Assembly: GCA_014904985.1 (NCBI GenBank)
Contig: MU128912.1
Location: forward strand, 405,368 to 469,367
Direction of reading: 5' to 3'
Origin: Hydnum rufescens UP504
Lineage: Eukaryota > Basidiomycota > Agaricomycetes > Cantharellales > Hydnaceae
Length of the DNA: 64,000 bases
The translations under genes and the position numbers were made by a program. The notes below the pieces were generated by a model. The model worked only from the letters and a program-made list of their open reading frames with translations. It did no database searches and was not told the DNA's origin. Numbering within the stretch: the stretch's first letter is position 1; the number at the start of each line of letters is the position of its first letter. Below are positions 1 through 11,267 of this stretch, one piece after another.

Positions 1-1867
1 GAAATGGATCACAGCGGTGTCAAGCCAAACAAAGGCGCCCCCAATATTTTTCGAACACTCAGACTAAAATGTTTCTCAAGGTGGGGGGATTTTAACCAAG
101 TAGCGGGCGAGGCCAACGTTCAAAATAATCGCGGGGTGAATGTTTGAAATTTGTCTACCTTGTGTTTTGGGGGGGCAGGCCACATACTACTTTCTTGGTG
201 GTGTGGCCTAGAGGTGATTTACAAGCCTGAGTGCAATACTATACAAGGCTCGCGTCTTTCATTTCTCTAGTTTTCTTATCTTTGGACAGCTGACTGCGGT
301 GTCAACACTATGCCCGAGGTATCATGCCTACGAGTGAATTCGCCAAAAACTGAAGGGACTTATGGCTACCCATCCTTAACTTGTTGAGCGAATACACTAC
401 TTACATTGTCCAACCGCGTTTGCGCCACCTGTTGCGGGCATAACAGAAAGAGTCCACCTCCAAAGCAATTTGCAAACGCGATGCCCACATAACGCACGCA
501 CCGCTCGCTTTGCTACTAATTTGGCGATCGATCTACCACTTCCAAAAATAGGTTATTTCACGCACCACCCACTAATTTGTTATTTCGCCCGACTCGATCG
601 CCAAAAAACACTCACGGGCAGCAGAACCAGGTAGAAAGCGAAAGAGGGCACGATCAACGATGGGGTTTGGCGATGATTCTCGAACGTGGGACGGTTTACC
701 GAGAAATTTTTGGAATTTCTGGTGCATTTCCACTGGGAAAAGAACCCCGGAATTTGGGCCTTTGTGTTGTGGCTGTCAGCCTAAGTAACGGGGATCTCAA
801 GCACAAAGGCCGGTGACAGAATGTGAGATTATCTGGAGAACAAAACGAAGGACGGGGAGGAAACCAAACTAAGCGGTAGGAACGGCATCCGATGTGTCAA
901 CCCGGAACCTTGCCTGAGCGCTAATGATGTTTCCATAAGAATTCTGAAGGGTGAAGAGATTATGACTTGCGAATTCGTGAGGTAATGTAGCCGATTTTGC
1001 CCGCTTGAAAGTCACCAATGCGCCCTGGTCGAAGATGAAGGCCATGTTATCGCACGTGGAGGTCGCTCCAGCCGTGATTGCGAACAAACCACAGGAATCC
1101 AAATTTGGGACTGCTGCCGTTAATGAGGATGCACCATGAAATGCATTCACATTTCCAGTTCATCTTGGAATTATGTACTCAGCTCCTCCAAGCTCCCGCG
1201 AATCCCACGCCGAAAACCGCATTGTTCCTGCGCCATTGACGAATCGGAGGTGGAGAATATGGGGCCAATATTGGGCAGAGCGCCGAGCGAAATGAGAGCT
1301 CCAAGGGGAAAATCACGAGCTTGTGGCTCCAGCGCATTAGATCTGGAGCCTCCTATATGGCGCAAGTATTCACCAGCACCGAATGTCATTTCACCGATAG
1401 AGATCATGGGGTGAGGGCGAATGTGGCATTGGATATGGGCGATGATATGACCGCATTTTTGGGCTGCTTGTTCGCTATGACACGTACCGCATGGTCATCG
1501 CTATTATTCGGCTAAAAGCGAGACTGCACCTGCAGCTTGAATGCACTGCGACTGGGCAAACACAAAATGTGTCCAAGTACTCGTATTTGTGCTCCTACAA
1601 GAGCGACCTCGCCTTGACGCGCAGCAGTCTGGCGTAATAAGCGCCGGGGAAAACGCATACAGTTGCCGACTGTATCATTGCAGCCTTATCGAGGTTCTCG
1701 CCGACCCGTCTCCTGTAACCGGGGAATGGATTTCCTTTTGAAGCAAATGTTGGTATCGAGGCCAAAAGCTCAGAAAAAATCGAGTAGTTTCAAGACCTTA
1801 AGAGGATTGACATGCCTGATCATACACTCCACCCTGTTGGTTAATGTGTGCCGACGAGAAAAACTAC
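1..1867. other. No assignable gene; weak minus-strand coding-like stretches
   Basis: I cannot assign a gene here. On the minus strand, open stretches around 1407-1171 and 1150-869 read like protein and end with a stop near 869, so they might be the 3' exons of the fragment described at 1868-2463. I could not join them with convincing splice sites and no family is recognised. The first 800 bases show no coding signal I trust. Confidence 0.3.
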
Positions 1868-2463
1868 CCTGTATGTGGGGAGAGATATTTGTGGGTTCGT
1901 CCGTAAATGAAGGGGTACGGATGATTGCGAAGATTCGCGATGCAAAACATCGCAATTCGGGTCTGCCACTTGTGGCTAATCGATCTTTGGGAATACGGCC
2001 AAGCACCTGCCTTCATTAAGGGCCCTCTCGCTCGTCGATGATGTGGACAATCTTAAAACCTCGAATTGGGATCGGCAAGGCCAAGTGAGCATCGTCTCGC
2101 CAAGGATATCGCGCTACCTTCTAGCAGCGAATCAGGAACCACATGCCGAATGTCAAATCCGGGATGAACGGAAATTTGGAAGGCTGCTCATGATTCCAAA
2201 GAATCCATCCGCCACTGTCCACGATCTAGACCGTGAATGCGATTCCCAGACATCTCGCACCTGCCAGTCCTTGGACCATATTACGAACAGAGGTGGGTGG
2301 CAGGGGGTACACATCTGATCCATGGTGGAGTCGGAGAATCAAACGCTTCAATGAAGGGGTCCAGGATACTCACCCCAAAGATAAAGTCCCAGGTCCCAAT
2401 CTTCGGTGCATCTTCATCCTTACGCAGGATCCGATTGCCGTAGATACGTTGACGAGCATCCGC
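1868..2463 (-). other. Unidentified spliced gene fragment (three exon-like blocks)
   Basis: Three blocks on the minus strand look like true exons. Block 2463-2374 is preceded by an intron-type TAG and followed by GTGAGT. It encodes 30 residues including RQRIYGNRILRKDEDAPK and GTWDFIFG. Block 2225 to about 2140 follows TCTAG and encodes a Trp/Pro-rich piece with SGGWILWNHEQPSKFPF. Block 1975-1868 follows GATTAG, ends at GTAG and encodes a piece with HPYPFIYGRTHKYLSPHT. The composition is that of an ordinary enzyme, but I do not recognise the family and cannot find a start or stop. Between blocks two and three, another good reading (RYPWRDDAHLALPIPIRG) is cut off by a stop in the same frame, so this may be a decayed gene. 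Confidence 0.35.
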
Positions 2464-3026
2464 CTAGATTCGAGCACTACACTTCACAAAACTAGTTCCG
2501 AACAGAAATTCCTAACCAGAGGATTCACATAATAGGTGCACACAGTTTGGGCCACAGAAGCCCATTTATGTCACGTTGATCCACTAGAAAAACACCTTTC
2601 GAGTTTCCTGAAACTGAATTATAGTTAGGGTTGTCACAGATAGCTGCAGGAGTTCTGAGAGACTCGCATTAAGGTAGTCGTTCGAAATGGCCCAGGGAAT
2701 GATCCCTCGATCCTAGTCACAGAAACTCTTCAGTCTGATAGGCTGGCCGATCAACGAGAGAAGCTTGGGATTTGTCTCCGTAAATGTGCCCTTGCCGAAT
2801 TTCAACTGTTGTCAATGTTAATGATGGATAGAAAATAAATTCAATTAAGTAACTCGCCTTAAGATAACAGCTTAATGAAATTGTGCCTTAAATTGAAAAA
2901 GGAAGAGATGAGAATTGCCGGAACTCAACGAACAGGACCAGCTCATTCTCAGTCGCAAAAGATAATTGTTGATAACGACGGTGCACGTGAGACGACATTG
3001 GCGATAATAAGAAATCTACGTCATCG
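2464..3026. other. Intergenic, nothing recognised
   Basis: AT-rich stretch between the unidentified fragment and the stop of the aminopeptidase gene. It probably holds the 3' UTR of the aminopeptidase. No convincing exon, RNA gene or repeat is seen. Confidence 0.4.
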
Positions 3027-5075
3027 CTAAGCCCACCCAGCAAGTTCGACGACATATGCAACGCCAAGTTTGGAAAACTCCAATAGATGCTCAAATGAGA
3101 ACTCTGGGGAGATGTCCAGCCGACTGCAAAATATAAAAGGTGAACAATTAAACGCTCTGCTGGGCTCATGGGAAGGTTACGTGATGACGCACTCGTTGCC
3201 AGAATGTATGTTCTGGTTGGAATCTTCGAAGGCCGACTCGATGCTGAATGCGGCAGGATAGCCGGCTTTATCCCAGCTCGCGTGATCGGAGCACGCGTAT
3301 CCACATTTGGTCTCCACCCACGGAATGTCCAGGTAAGCATCGACAAGCTTTTTAATGATATCCGTGAGTCTAAGCGGGTTATCAGGGGAGCCGTCAGGGA
3401 AAATCGATACGACACAACCCACGTTGGGTCGACGAAATCGGTAATGACCCCGACACTCTCCTTGCTTCCTTCTTTGACCCAAGCCGTCATATCGAACTAA
3501 TGTGTAGGCGTATATTGGGCATATTCTGAGGAGATTTCATTGAATAATGGTACGCGCTGACCTGAAGTTGTGCCTTGACTTGGACATCCCGTGCGACATA
3601 ATCTTTGACAATCGCCTGTGATCCAAGAAGCCCACCTTCTTCCTGATAAGGAGAAATAGTTTCAGAGCCCAGGCTTGGGAACATGAAAAAAAAATTACGG
3701 CAGAATAGAAATGCCACTCGACATCATGAACGGGCGTGTAGTTAGACTCTAAGAGGGCCCTGTAAACTTCTAGTATTGTAACTGTCCCTGACCCTGCCAT
3801 TGATAACTGTCACGAGTCAACACCACAATATGAATAGAAAAGCGCGTACCGTCGTCATCCGCTCCAGGAGCAGGAAGGAACGGAAACAGATTGGTACTGT
3901 CAAGGGCAACAATAGTTTCAACGATTCTGGATCCTAACCACATGTCACAAATCCAAATCAGCCGTACCTATCTTGATGAGCACTTATGATAACGCTTCCG
4001 GTATCTTCACTTGTGGATGTACCCCGAAGCTTCACGATCTGTGTATGTATTTGGCAAAGAAATGTAAACCACCTCCCACATCAGTTATTCTTAAGATTTC
4101 GTGGATTTCATGTTGCAATTTCACGTACGATTGTGTTCTGGCCCCATGAATGCCTGAATTCGGAGACGGCGATTCGGGAACGCACGGCTGCCGAGGCAGT
4201 CTTCGCAGTTATCTAAGATATAAGCACAATGAACGTGGCGTGCTTCGCTGGTGAACCAGGACGAATCGAGGTGCACCTCAGTTGATCTTTGCCAGTAGCC
4301 AAAGTTGGCTCTCGCGGCCCGTAGAAGATCGATAATCTATAGAAGGAAAAAGCCCACCCGACATCAAAACCAAAAGCGATACCCTGATTAGCGCCCATCA
4401 ACGCAGAACGTGCAAGTGGGGAGGAGAGTCACATCGAGTCCTGAAGCTCGTGAAAGCTACCAGGTTTTCTTTGGGACCCTTGGTCGATAGCTTCTTGATG
4501 ACGTTCACGACCTGAGAAGACGCGCTCAAAGATCCATCGTCTGGAAGTCGCTGAGACAATATCCCCGAAGCAGAGGCTGCCGAAAGAACATACAATTCGC
4601 GGCGAAACCCCTGTCCTTGGACGATTCAGGCGCATAATCCGGTGAGTCGGTGCTAGAGGTTCGACCCCGAAAATAAGTGTCGAGAATATTGACATACGGC
4701 AGCGAAGGGAAATCACACGTCAAAAAACTTGATGGAGTTGGCCTTTGCAATGATCTGAATAGACATTATTCTCGAATTTATCGAAAGACGGAGATGGAAG
4801 GGGAATGTTGACCTTTTCACGCTCAGTAATCCATATTGGCTCTGCATAGGGGTCAAATTGGACAAGTCTCTTTGCATCAAGATCAAGAGTGAAGCCTGGA
4901 GTTCGTCCGATACGTCTGAATAAGAAGTGCGACTGCAGCCAGAGGGACGCGTACCCTGAGGCACAAGCTTCAAATGCTCCTCTAAAGCAGCGTACTGCAA
5001 AAGAGACTGAGATTCTCCAGGCAGAGGAGTGGCCAGGGAAACCCCTGCCAGCCAGAGGGCTAGAATATGCATCAT
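3027..5075 (-). CDS. Secreted leucine aminopeptidase, peptidase family M28 (M28E type)
   Basis: A zinc exopeptidase that removes N-terminal residues from peptides, likely extracellular. The start at 5075 opens a hydrophobic signal peptide ([20 protein letters not shown]). Conserved M28 motifs appear in order after splicing: [19 protein letters not shown] (Zn-ligand His), [15 protein letters not shown] (bridging Asp), [13 protein letters not shown] (catalytic Glu pair), QFDMTAW (Asp), [12 protein letters not shown], and NIHSGND (final His). All expected metal ligands are therefore present. About seven introns of 50-75 bp are needed; one is at 3422-3370, and others split HQD|S, DDG|SG and YSA|EEGG. 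The last exon ends [20 protein letters not shown] at 3027. It converges on nothing recognised and diverges from the uL11m gene. The middle exons (4200-4720) are less certain than the C-terminal half. Confidence 0.93.
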
Positions 5076-5448
5076 CGTTGGTGAAGTAGTCAGTACCCGT
5101 TTAGGCGATCAGGGACTCGGCTGTTGCCATATCTGAATTTTGGATTCCCTTTTTGCTTTTTGGGCATCAGAAAATGTGAGTTGCCAACGCCCGGAGAAAA
5201 AACTGCTCACACGATTTTTTTGCTGAATATCCCGGCCATATGCACGCCTGGCCGAGAATTTCCTTTTTTGGAAATGTTTAGCGGTGCCCTGAAGTAGACC
5301 ATAGAATTGGGCATTGTTTTTCAGGTCGGAATCGGTATCGTTAGAGCTGATTGGTACGATGCTGGGTCTGGGTGTGGACGGATGGAACAAGCTGGCGTTG
5401 AGTCGCTGGGACTAGTTTCTGCATCCGAAAGTCGGAACGCAATTCGCC

Positions 5449-5943
5449 ATGTCCAAGGCCCCAAAAGCTTCGACCGTAGTGGGTGGTCTGATCCTCTTAA
5501 GTTTATGTGTTTACAAATGTCTCGTGGGCGTCCAGAGGCTGATCGTCGGTGCGGGAAAAGCTGCGCCAACACCACCCGTCGGACCAGCTCTTGGTGCGCG
5601 TGGTGTCAAGTCCATGGACTTTTGCAAAGAATTCAACGCCCGCACTGCCCACATCATCCCTGGTACACCGATACCAACCCTCATCACCGTTCAACCGGAT
5701 CGTTCTTTCACGTTTATTACCAAAACGCCAACCGTGTCGTTTCTGCTCAAGTCGGTTACAGGCCTTGAGAAAGGGCCGGCCAAACCTGGCCACGAAACAC
5801 TCGCCACCATCAGCCTCAAGCATGTCTATGAGATCGCAAAAATAAAACAGACAGATTCACACATGCAACGGTTAAGCTTGGAATCAATAGCACGCACTAT
5901 CGTTGGCTCAGCGAGGTCATTGGGTATTCAGGTGGTGCCGTAA
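5449..5943 (+). CDS. Mitochondrial large-subunit ribosomal protein uL11m
   Basis: Homologue of bacterial RplK/L11, a protein of the mitochondrial ribosome GTPase-associated centre that binds 23S-type rRNA. The start is at 5449. Exon 1 (5449-5475) encodes MSKAPKAST. A 60-bp GT-AG intron (5476-5535) has a length divisible by three, so the frame stays open through it. Removing it gives the canonical L11 N-terminus, LIVGAGKAAPTPPVGPALG, with the proline-rich switch region, then GVKSMDFCKEFNART and the rRNA-binding C-domain ending SLGIQVVP. The mature length of about 144 residues equals bacterial L11. No presequence is obvious. It starts 373 bp from the start of the divergent aminopeptidase. Confidence 0.95.
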   Translation: MSKAPKASTVVGGLILLSLCVYKCLVGVQRLIVGAGKAAPTPPVGPALGARGVKSMDFCKEFNARTAHIIPGTPIPTLITVQPDRSFTFITKTPTVSFLLKSVTGLEKGPAKPGHETLATISLKHVYEIAKIKQTDSHMQRLSLESIARTIVGSARSLGIQVVP

Positions 5944-7378
5944 AGACGCCAATTGCCAACTAGTCTTCTTTGGTGGGTGCTCTATCCAATACCGATTCCT
6001 TGGAGAACGTCCTCCGCAGAGTCTCACGCCCTCACACACGTCCGATTCTGACGAGGTTGCTTCTGTTGAATGTCATCTTCTAGCGCGGGGAAGAAGCTGC
6101 TTTTTCTGTACATCAACACTAGAATCGGGCGTCTCAGCCCATGATGAATTTACCGAGTCCCTTCAAGACGAGCTCTGTCAGGCGAACCAAACGGAGTGAG
6201 GATGGGTCGGATGGGTCTAGTCATCCAGCCAATTGCATTGGACCCTTTCCACAACAGCGTGCGATCTGTTGAAGGGTTCAAATACCCGGTGAAGAACCTA
6301 TAAAAAGCAGTTGTCTGATTGCGAACGGGTGCCGATCTTGAAGGCATCGTAACCCCAAATGGAATAACAATAGCGAGCAGCTGGCCTTGCGGCCGGGGGG
6401 GGAGGGGCTGAAAAAGAGGAGTATACAAACGGGGCGTTATCTGATCAATACGCTGCTACGTCCGAGGCCATTTTCCGGATAAGCGAATGGAGATAATGAA
6501 ATCAAAAACATGCTTAACCCTCGTGTCGATTCAATGAGTTGACTCGATCAGAAGACCTTTGCTGTCGTGGGAGCTCTTAAGCGAGAAAAAAGACCAGGTC
6601 GGCCCGCAGGAGCTCAGAAACGGTCTATTGCTCTTTAATAACGCACACGCGTGGAGAATATCATATCAGGGCTACGACGTACCCCACCGATGGGGGCGGC
6701 CATCACTGACGCCGCGCAGAGGGTGAAGGGAGCGTCGGGGAACACTGCGGAACCAATTCCGGCAGTCTCCACGACGCGCCCCAACCGCGAGGCGCTCGAG
6801 CCAAACCTGGAAGGCGCGAATCCTCAAGGCTCGAGGAAACCGGAGCAAACATCCCTGTTTCGTTTGCAGCTGCTTTGGGCTTGAACTAATCATCCAGCTG
6901 TGAATGCATGCCTCGGCTCGTTTCTGTGGCACGCCACAGGTGCTAGGCGGATGCAGCATTAGGTAGGATAAGTGTTTCTCATCGTTTTGGGATTTGTTCT
7001 GGCGAACTGTGTGAAGATGCAGGTGCGTCTCGCGCTCTGTTTATTGTTTTCCTTCCTTTTTTATTTTTCTAAATTTTTTTTAAATTTTTTATGATGTTGT
7101 TTGGGCTGATTCCAGTAGTTTGCTTATAAAGGAAAATCCACCACGGCTAACTGCGGTTGATATTTCCGTGTTGCCCTAGGCTTCTTGGACGGCACGAGGA
7201 TGATGGTTACGGAACCCGACTTCACACTGCAGGATGACAAGCCCGAACTCTAATTCAGTCCATTCCCGTGCCTTCTTATCATTTCCAACTCATGCGCTGT
7301 CACTAAGAAAGTAGTCTCTCAACTCCCATTTCCTATAAGAACCCTCTCTCTCTCATTTTCTGTTATTCGTCCCCCACC
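5944..7378. other. Intergenic, nothing recognised
   Basis: Contains the 3' end of the uL11m gene and the promoter of the DUF6593 gene. A T-rich tract lies at about 7045-7095, and a pyrimidine-rich CT stretch at 7321-7378 directly precedes the next start codon. Open frames on either strand show no family resemblance. Confidence 0.4.
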
Positions 7379-8164
7379 ATGCCTCCCTTCCCCGTTTCAG
7401 AACTCCTGGTCATGTCCTGGAGCGCTGGGAACCCCCGCGACTCCTCTCTCTTCACCTCCTGGGGTGTGCTCTACCGCTTCGAAACCGCACCTGAGCGGAG
7501 AAAAACCGTCACGACAATTTGGAGAGCCATCAGCGAAACCAAGCAAGAGCGCGTCGCGCGGTTTGAATGGAACTCGGATGGCGACCTTGGCAGAGCTCTC
7601 ATTGGTGCGACACATCCATCTCACCTGTTGCCTCGATCTAAACCACGCACATATGTGCCCATCAGGTCGATCCTCTATTCCGATGGCTGATCTGGTTCGT
7701 CGATTTGGTCCGGCATCGACGTGAGCCGAGTCACTGGAAATTTCTGCCTTGTCCTGTTCTTGACCTCTCATATCTACATTTTAGGATGTGGACCGGGCCC
7801 GACGGGTATGAGTACACGTGGACCCCTTCCACTACCACTCCCACAGAAATACTCGTAAGCCCGTCTCATTCGCACGTTTAAGCACTCGGCGCCAAATTAT
7901 CCACCTCCCTGCCCAGCTATATGACCCCAATGGCTGCGTGATCGCCTTGTATCGCAAAGTGGCCCCACGGCGGTGGGACATAGGGGAAGTCGTCACCACT
8001 GATGGCGAGCTCCATTTCTTCAGCAACGCCGGCAGCCGTACTGTGACTCATCCAGTAAGCAACTCTCATGCCTATCATAGCAATCCTGACATGGATGTCT
8101 GCTCCAGCCCATGATGGACTTGGTGGTGCTTTCGATCATGTTGCACCGCACGGTCATGCGCTGA
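7379..8164 (+). CDS. DUF6593 family protein
   Basis: Small intracellular protein of unknown function from a family expanded in agaricomycetes. Exon 1 starts at 7379 and encodes a beta-strand-like region (ERRKTVTTIWRA, ERVARFEW). Spliced exons then give SSIPMADLVRRFGP, MWTGPDGYEYTW (the family's tGPDG-Y-W motif), LYDPNGCVIALYRK, and a hydrophobic end, PMMDLVVLSIMLHRTVMR, stopping at 8162-8164. All of this matches the order of conserved blocks in DUF6593 proteins as I know them. Four introns of about 50-65 bp are inferred, one being GTAAGC...CCAG just before 8108. A CT-rich leader precedes the ATG, as in many basidiomycete genes. The exact position of intron 1 is the least certain part. A related gene lies at 42488. 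Confidence 0.75.
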
Positions 8165-9685
8165 ATTATTTCATAGCCGAAAATGCAGGCAAGCGCTTCG
8201 CTTCTCGAGACAATCGACCTTGGCGATCTGACTTCCTTTTTAGCAATATCTAGCTTGTACGACCTCTTTTTGTCTCCTTCCTGTATTGGCTGCTTTAGTT
8301 CACGACTTGACGATCCAATTTTTCACATCCCACCACTATTATATCAGTCCCATCTCACGTCACCCTCCATGCAAGCTCACATCCACCGCCCCTGGCACGC
8401 AGCGACCGCATTCCACATCCCATGCTTGTAAACTGTACTCGTGTACCTCTTACCATCTTCGCACCCCCAGACAAACTCCTCTTTAAAAGTTTCAATTCAT
8501 TCATGGTTTATCGGGTCAATACTGGAGGGAGCTATCTGCGTCTCGGCCTTATCTGACACGGGATGAGCAACAATTAAACGATCATTTCAACCGTGAAATT
8601 AGCCCATTCTCAGCTCTCCCTGCTTTCAATCGTCACTCCCACCGCCACCGCCCCACAGCAGAGATGGCACCACATCGCGAATGAAGTAGCTTTCCTTAGC
8701 TGCGATGCTTTTTCGGGAGAATCTCGCCTTGAGAAACCCCGGATCCATCTGTCGCCGGCGGCCACCCTTACGGGGAGGGCTGCTGCAGCTGCAGGTTCAC
8801 GGAATAGATAGCACAGGGCTGGAAATGCCTTTTTTAGGTCCCAGTACTAGTGCTCTTCGTCATATCCGCCCCCAGAAGTCATCTTCCCCCATTTGGATTC
8901 AGAATAGAGAAAGGCCCCTGAGGAGAGAAAGAGAGGGAGGCCAGGAGGAGGACCCATTCAACAAGTCGGCGGCGTAAATCCATTTATTTCGCAATTTCAC
9001 AAAGGACCATTTGGCGGTAATTCACAAGTCTCGATCACTATAGCTAGCAATCAACCCCTTTTTTTTTTTCTTTCGTCTTTTGTGTCCTAAATTTCATGAT
9101 TTTCGCTTTCTCCTTTTATCTCTTCTTTTTTTATTTTGTTTAGTGATGTTTTTGTCGGCCCTGGATGCACAGGTGGAGGTGGAGGCCTAGCTGACTTGGC
9201 TTTTTTTCTTTGTTTTGTAACTCACACACACCCTATTTTCGAAGGCTCATTTACCCATCCCTGGCCGAGATACTGTACTGTAATCAATTCGATGGAAAGA
9301 TGCACCAATGACGGAGATGAGGCGTTTTCCGGCACGTGTACAGGCAGAGCAGTGGAGGGTTTGGTCAAGTGACGGTCTCGGTAGTAGTGTGTGGATTGTG
9401 GATCCAATCCAGGATCGAATGGGCTCTTCGCGAGAATCCCGTATAAGATGCCGGTAGTTACTGTAAGATAATCGTCTACACAATCGGTGAGCGCGGGGAG
9501 TAGATAGATAATATTCACGGTCCCCAATTAGCTCCAGCTGGCGCGCACATAGGAGACGAGGACTAATGGAGTATGATGCGGAAGCCGCGGCACTTGTGAG
9601 CATGGCGAATAGGGGTATAACAGGAGGTCTATAGTAACTGTGCTGCTACAGAAAGGCACGTGCAATCACAGCTTCGCCACTCCAT
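8165..9685. other. Intergenic, nothing recognised
   Basis: Low-complexity, T-rich DNA (for example the poly-T at 9059-9069) between a plus-strand gene end and the 3' end of the minus-strand AhpD-like gene. Several open frames exist, but none has splice-supported family motifs. No tRNA-like A/B boxes were found. Confidence 0.4.
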
Positions 9686-11267
9686 CTACAGTTTAGTTCG
9701 AGAAAGCTCACCGCTACCATGCAGGGCATCTACAAGCCGATCAACCACCTCAATAATCCACGTGGCACCCTCCGCGGATGCGAGCCAATCATCCCCTTCA
9801 AGCGGACCTACTGCGGGAGGAGTGTGGCCACCACCATCGTATTCCCTGGCCTTGAGCAAGCCATAAACATGACTAATGAGCTGGGGTCCCACACCGCCAC
9901 TCGCACGCAGGCACGCCACGCCGGCTACCGAGGTGAGCGTTCGACCTACCCGACCATCGAGCGCGCACGATTCAGGGGGAGGATCTGAAAGAAGGGCTCC
10001 GTATTCGTTCGCCACGATGAATCCTGGAATCGAGAACGAGGGGACGAAGGAGATCGAGATTGCATAACATGTATGTAAAGGGAGGAACTCGCAGGTCAGT
10101 ACAATCATCACGAGGTTGGCGGATCTTGTGTCAAGGCAAAGCAATATGATTGAGAATGAAGAGGAGCGTGCTGGCTGGGTGAAGCACAGCCTTGCACGTC
10201 GCAATCGATGATGCACATGATTGAACAGAATCCAGAGACAAGTTGAACAAAATGCACTATACATTCGTACCTGGAAAATCTGGATGATAAGACCCGAGCT
10301 TGGCTAATAGCTTTTCCGTATGAGGGTCGTACACTGAAGCAAACAGCTTCTTCCCCCGTGTAGTGACTTGTTCTATCCCAGCACGTTCGTTGTGCAATGT
10401 CCTGTTCATAAACGGACAACAAGCGACCCGCATGGGGAAAAATTATGGAAGGAATAAATTTTGTTCACGCATCAGGGGCTTGTGTATAAGGGGTAGGGGT
10501 ATTCCATAAACAAAATGAAAAAGGAAGCCTCACCTCAATGGCTCCTGATTCAATTTGGCCTTGACGTCTTCATCCAATCTAGTCGTCAGGCCTGCAAGAG
10601 AGTTTATCACCTGTCCAAAAGGCGCAAGGATAGAGAAAAGCAGTAGCTCTCTGTCAGTAGCCATGCGACCCCGGTTCGAAAGTGAAGCGCGACTGGAAGA
10701 ACTCGCAAAAAAAAAAAAAAAGGAAAGAAAGGGATAAATGCGGACTGACCTTGGGGACGCCGACGAAAACGGCGCACTTGAGTCCCGTTTCGCGCATCAA
10801 GGCCGCTTTTGCCGTCCGATCATCCACGGGGCGGAGATCGGAGCGTTGGAGGAGGATCGCGTATCCGTAGGCGGATTCTTTCGAGTAACAAAGGTGTACA
10901 AATCTCCCACAGCATCAGGACAATTAGCCGTGAGGAATGTTGCCGTCTACGATCAAAAGAAGCACACAAAGGGAAGAAGAATGAAGTTGAAAATGAAGGA
11001 GAGATGGGTGTAGTCGTGGAGACCTCTCAAGTCAGTTCCCAGTTCGTGCGTGCGGAGATTAGAAGAGCTCGAGGAGGAGGAACAAAGAGCATGCGATGAG
11101 ATTGGCATACATACAGCGACAGCAAGCCATCCGTTCTCAGCCTTACGAGCTGCAGCCTCGCACCAGGTTGTCCTTAGAACCGGAGCGAGTTTACTCAGAC
11201 CCGGACTTGCCAGGGCGTTGGGAGTGCGCAAAGTCAAGATGTGTTTGAGTGCGCCTGGCAGACTCAT
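9686..11267 (-). CDS. AhpD-like / carboxymuconolactone decarboxylase-like protein
   Basis: The gene reads from 11267 (MSLPGALKHILTLRTPNALA) through several exons. These include ENGWLAVA, SAYGYAILLQRSDLRPVDD with MRETGLKCAVFVGVPK (10870-10750), INSLAGLTTRLDEDVKA (about 10615-10555), and TEKLLAKLGSYHPDFPG. The last exon (ending 9686) carries FIVANEYGALLSDP, GRTLTSVAGVACLRAS, GVGPQLISHVYGLLKA and ATWIIEVVDRLVDAL. This order and spacing match fungal AhpD-like proteins that keep the CMD helical fold. The CxxC redox motif of bacterial AhpD is not visible: only a single Cys lies in the VACL segment, so peroxidase-reductase activity is doubtful. The family is usually annotated as oxidative stress-related or aromatic catabolic, and the true role is unknown. 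Confidence 0.75.

Noticed and set aside
3370..3422. Apparent frameshift between ITDFVDP and LTDIIKKLV in the aminopeptidase
   Set aside because: A 53-bp GT-AG intron restores the frame and the family sequence.
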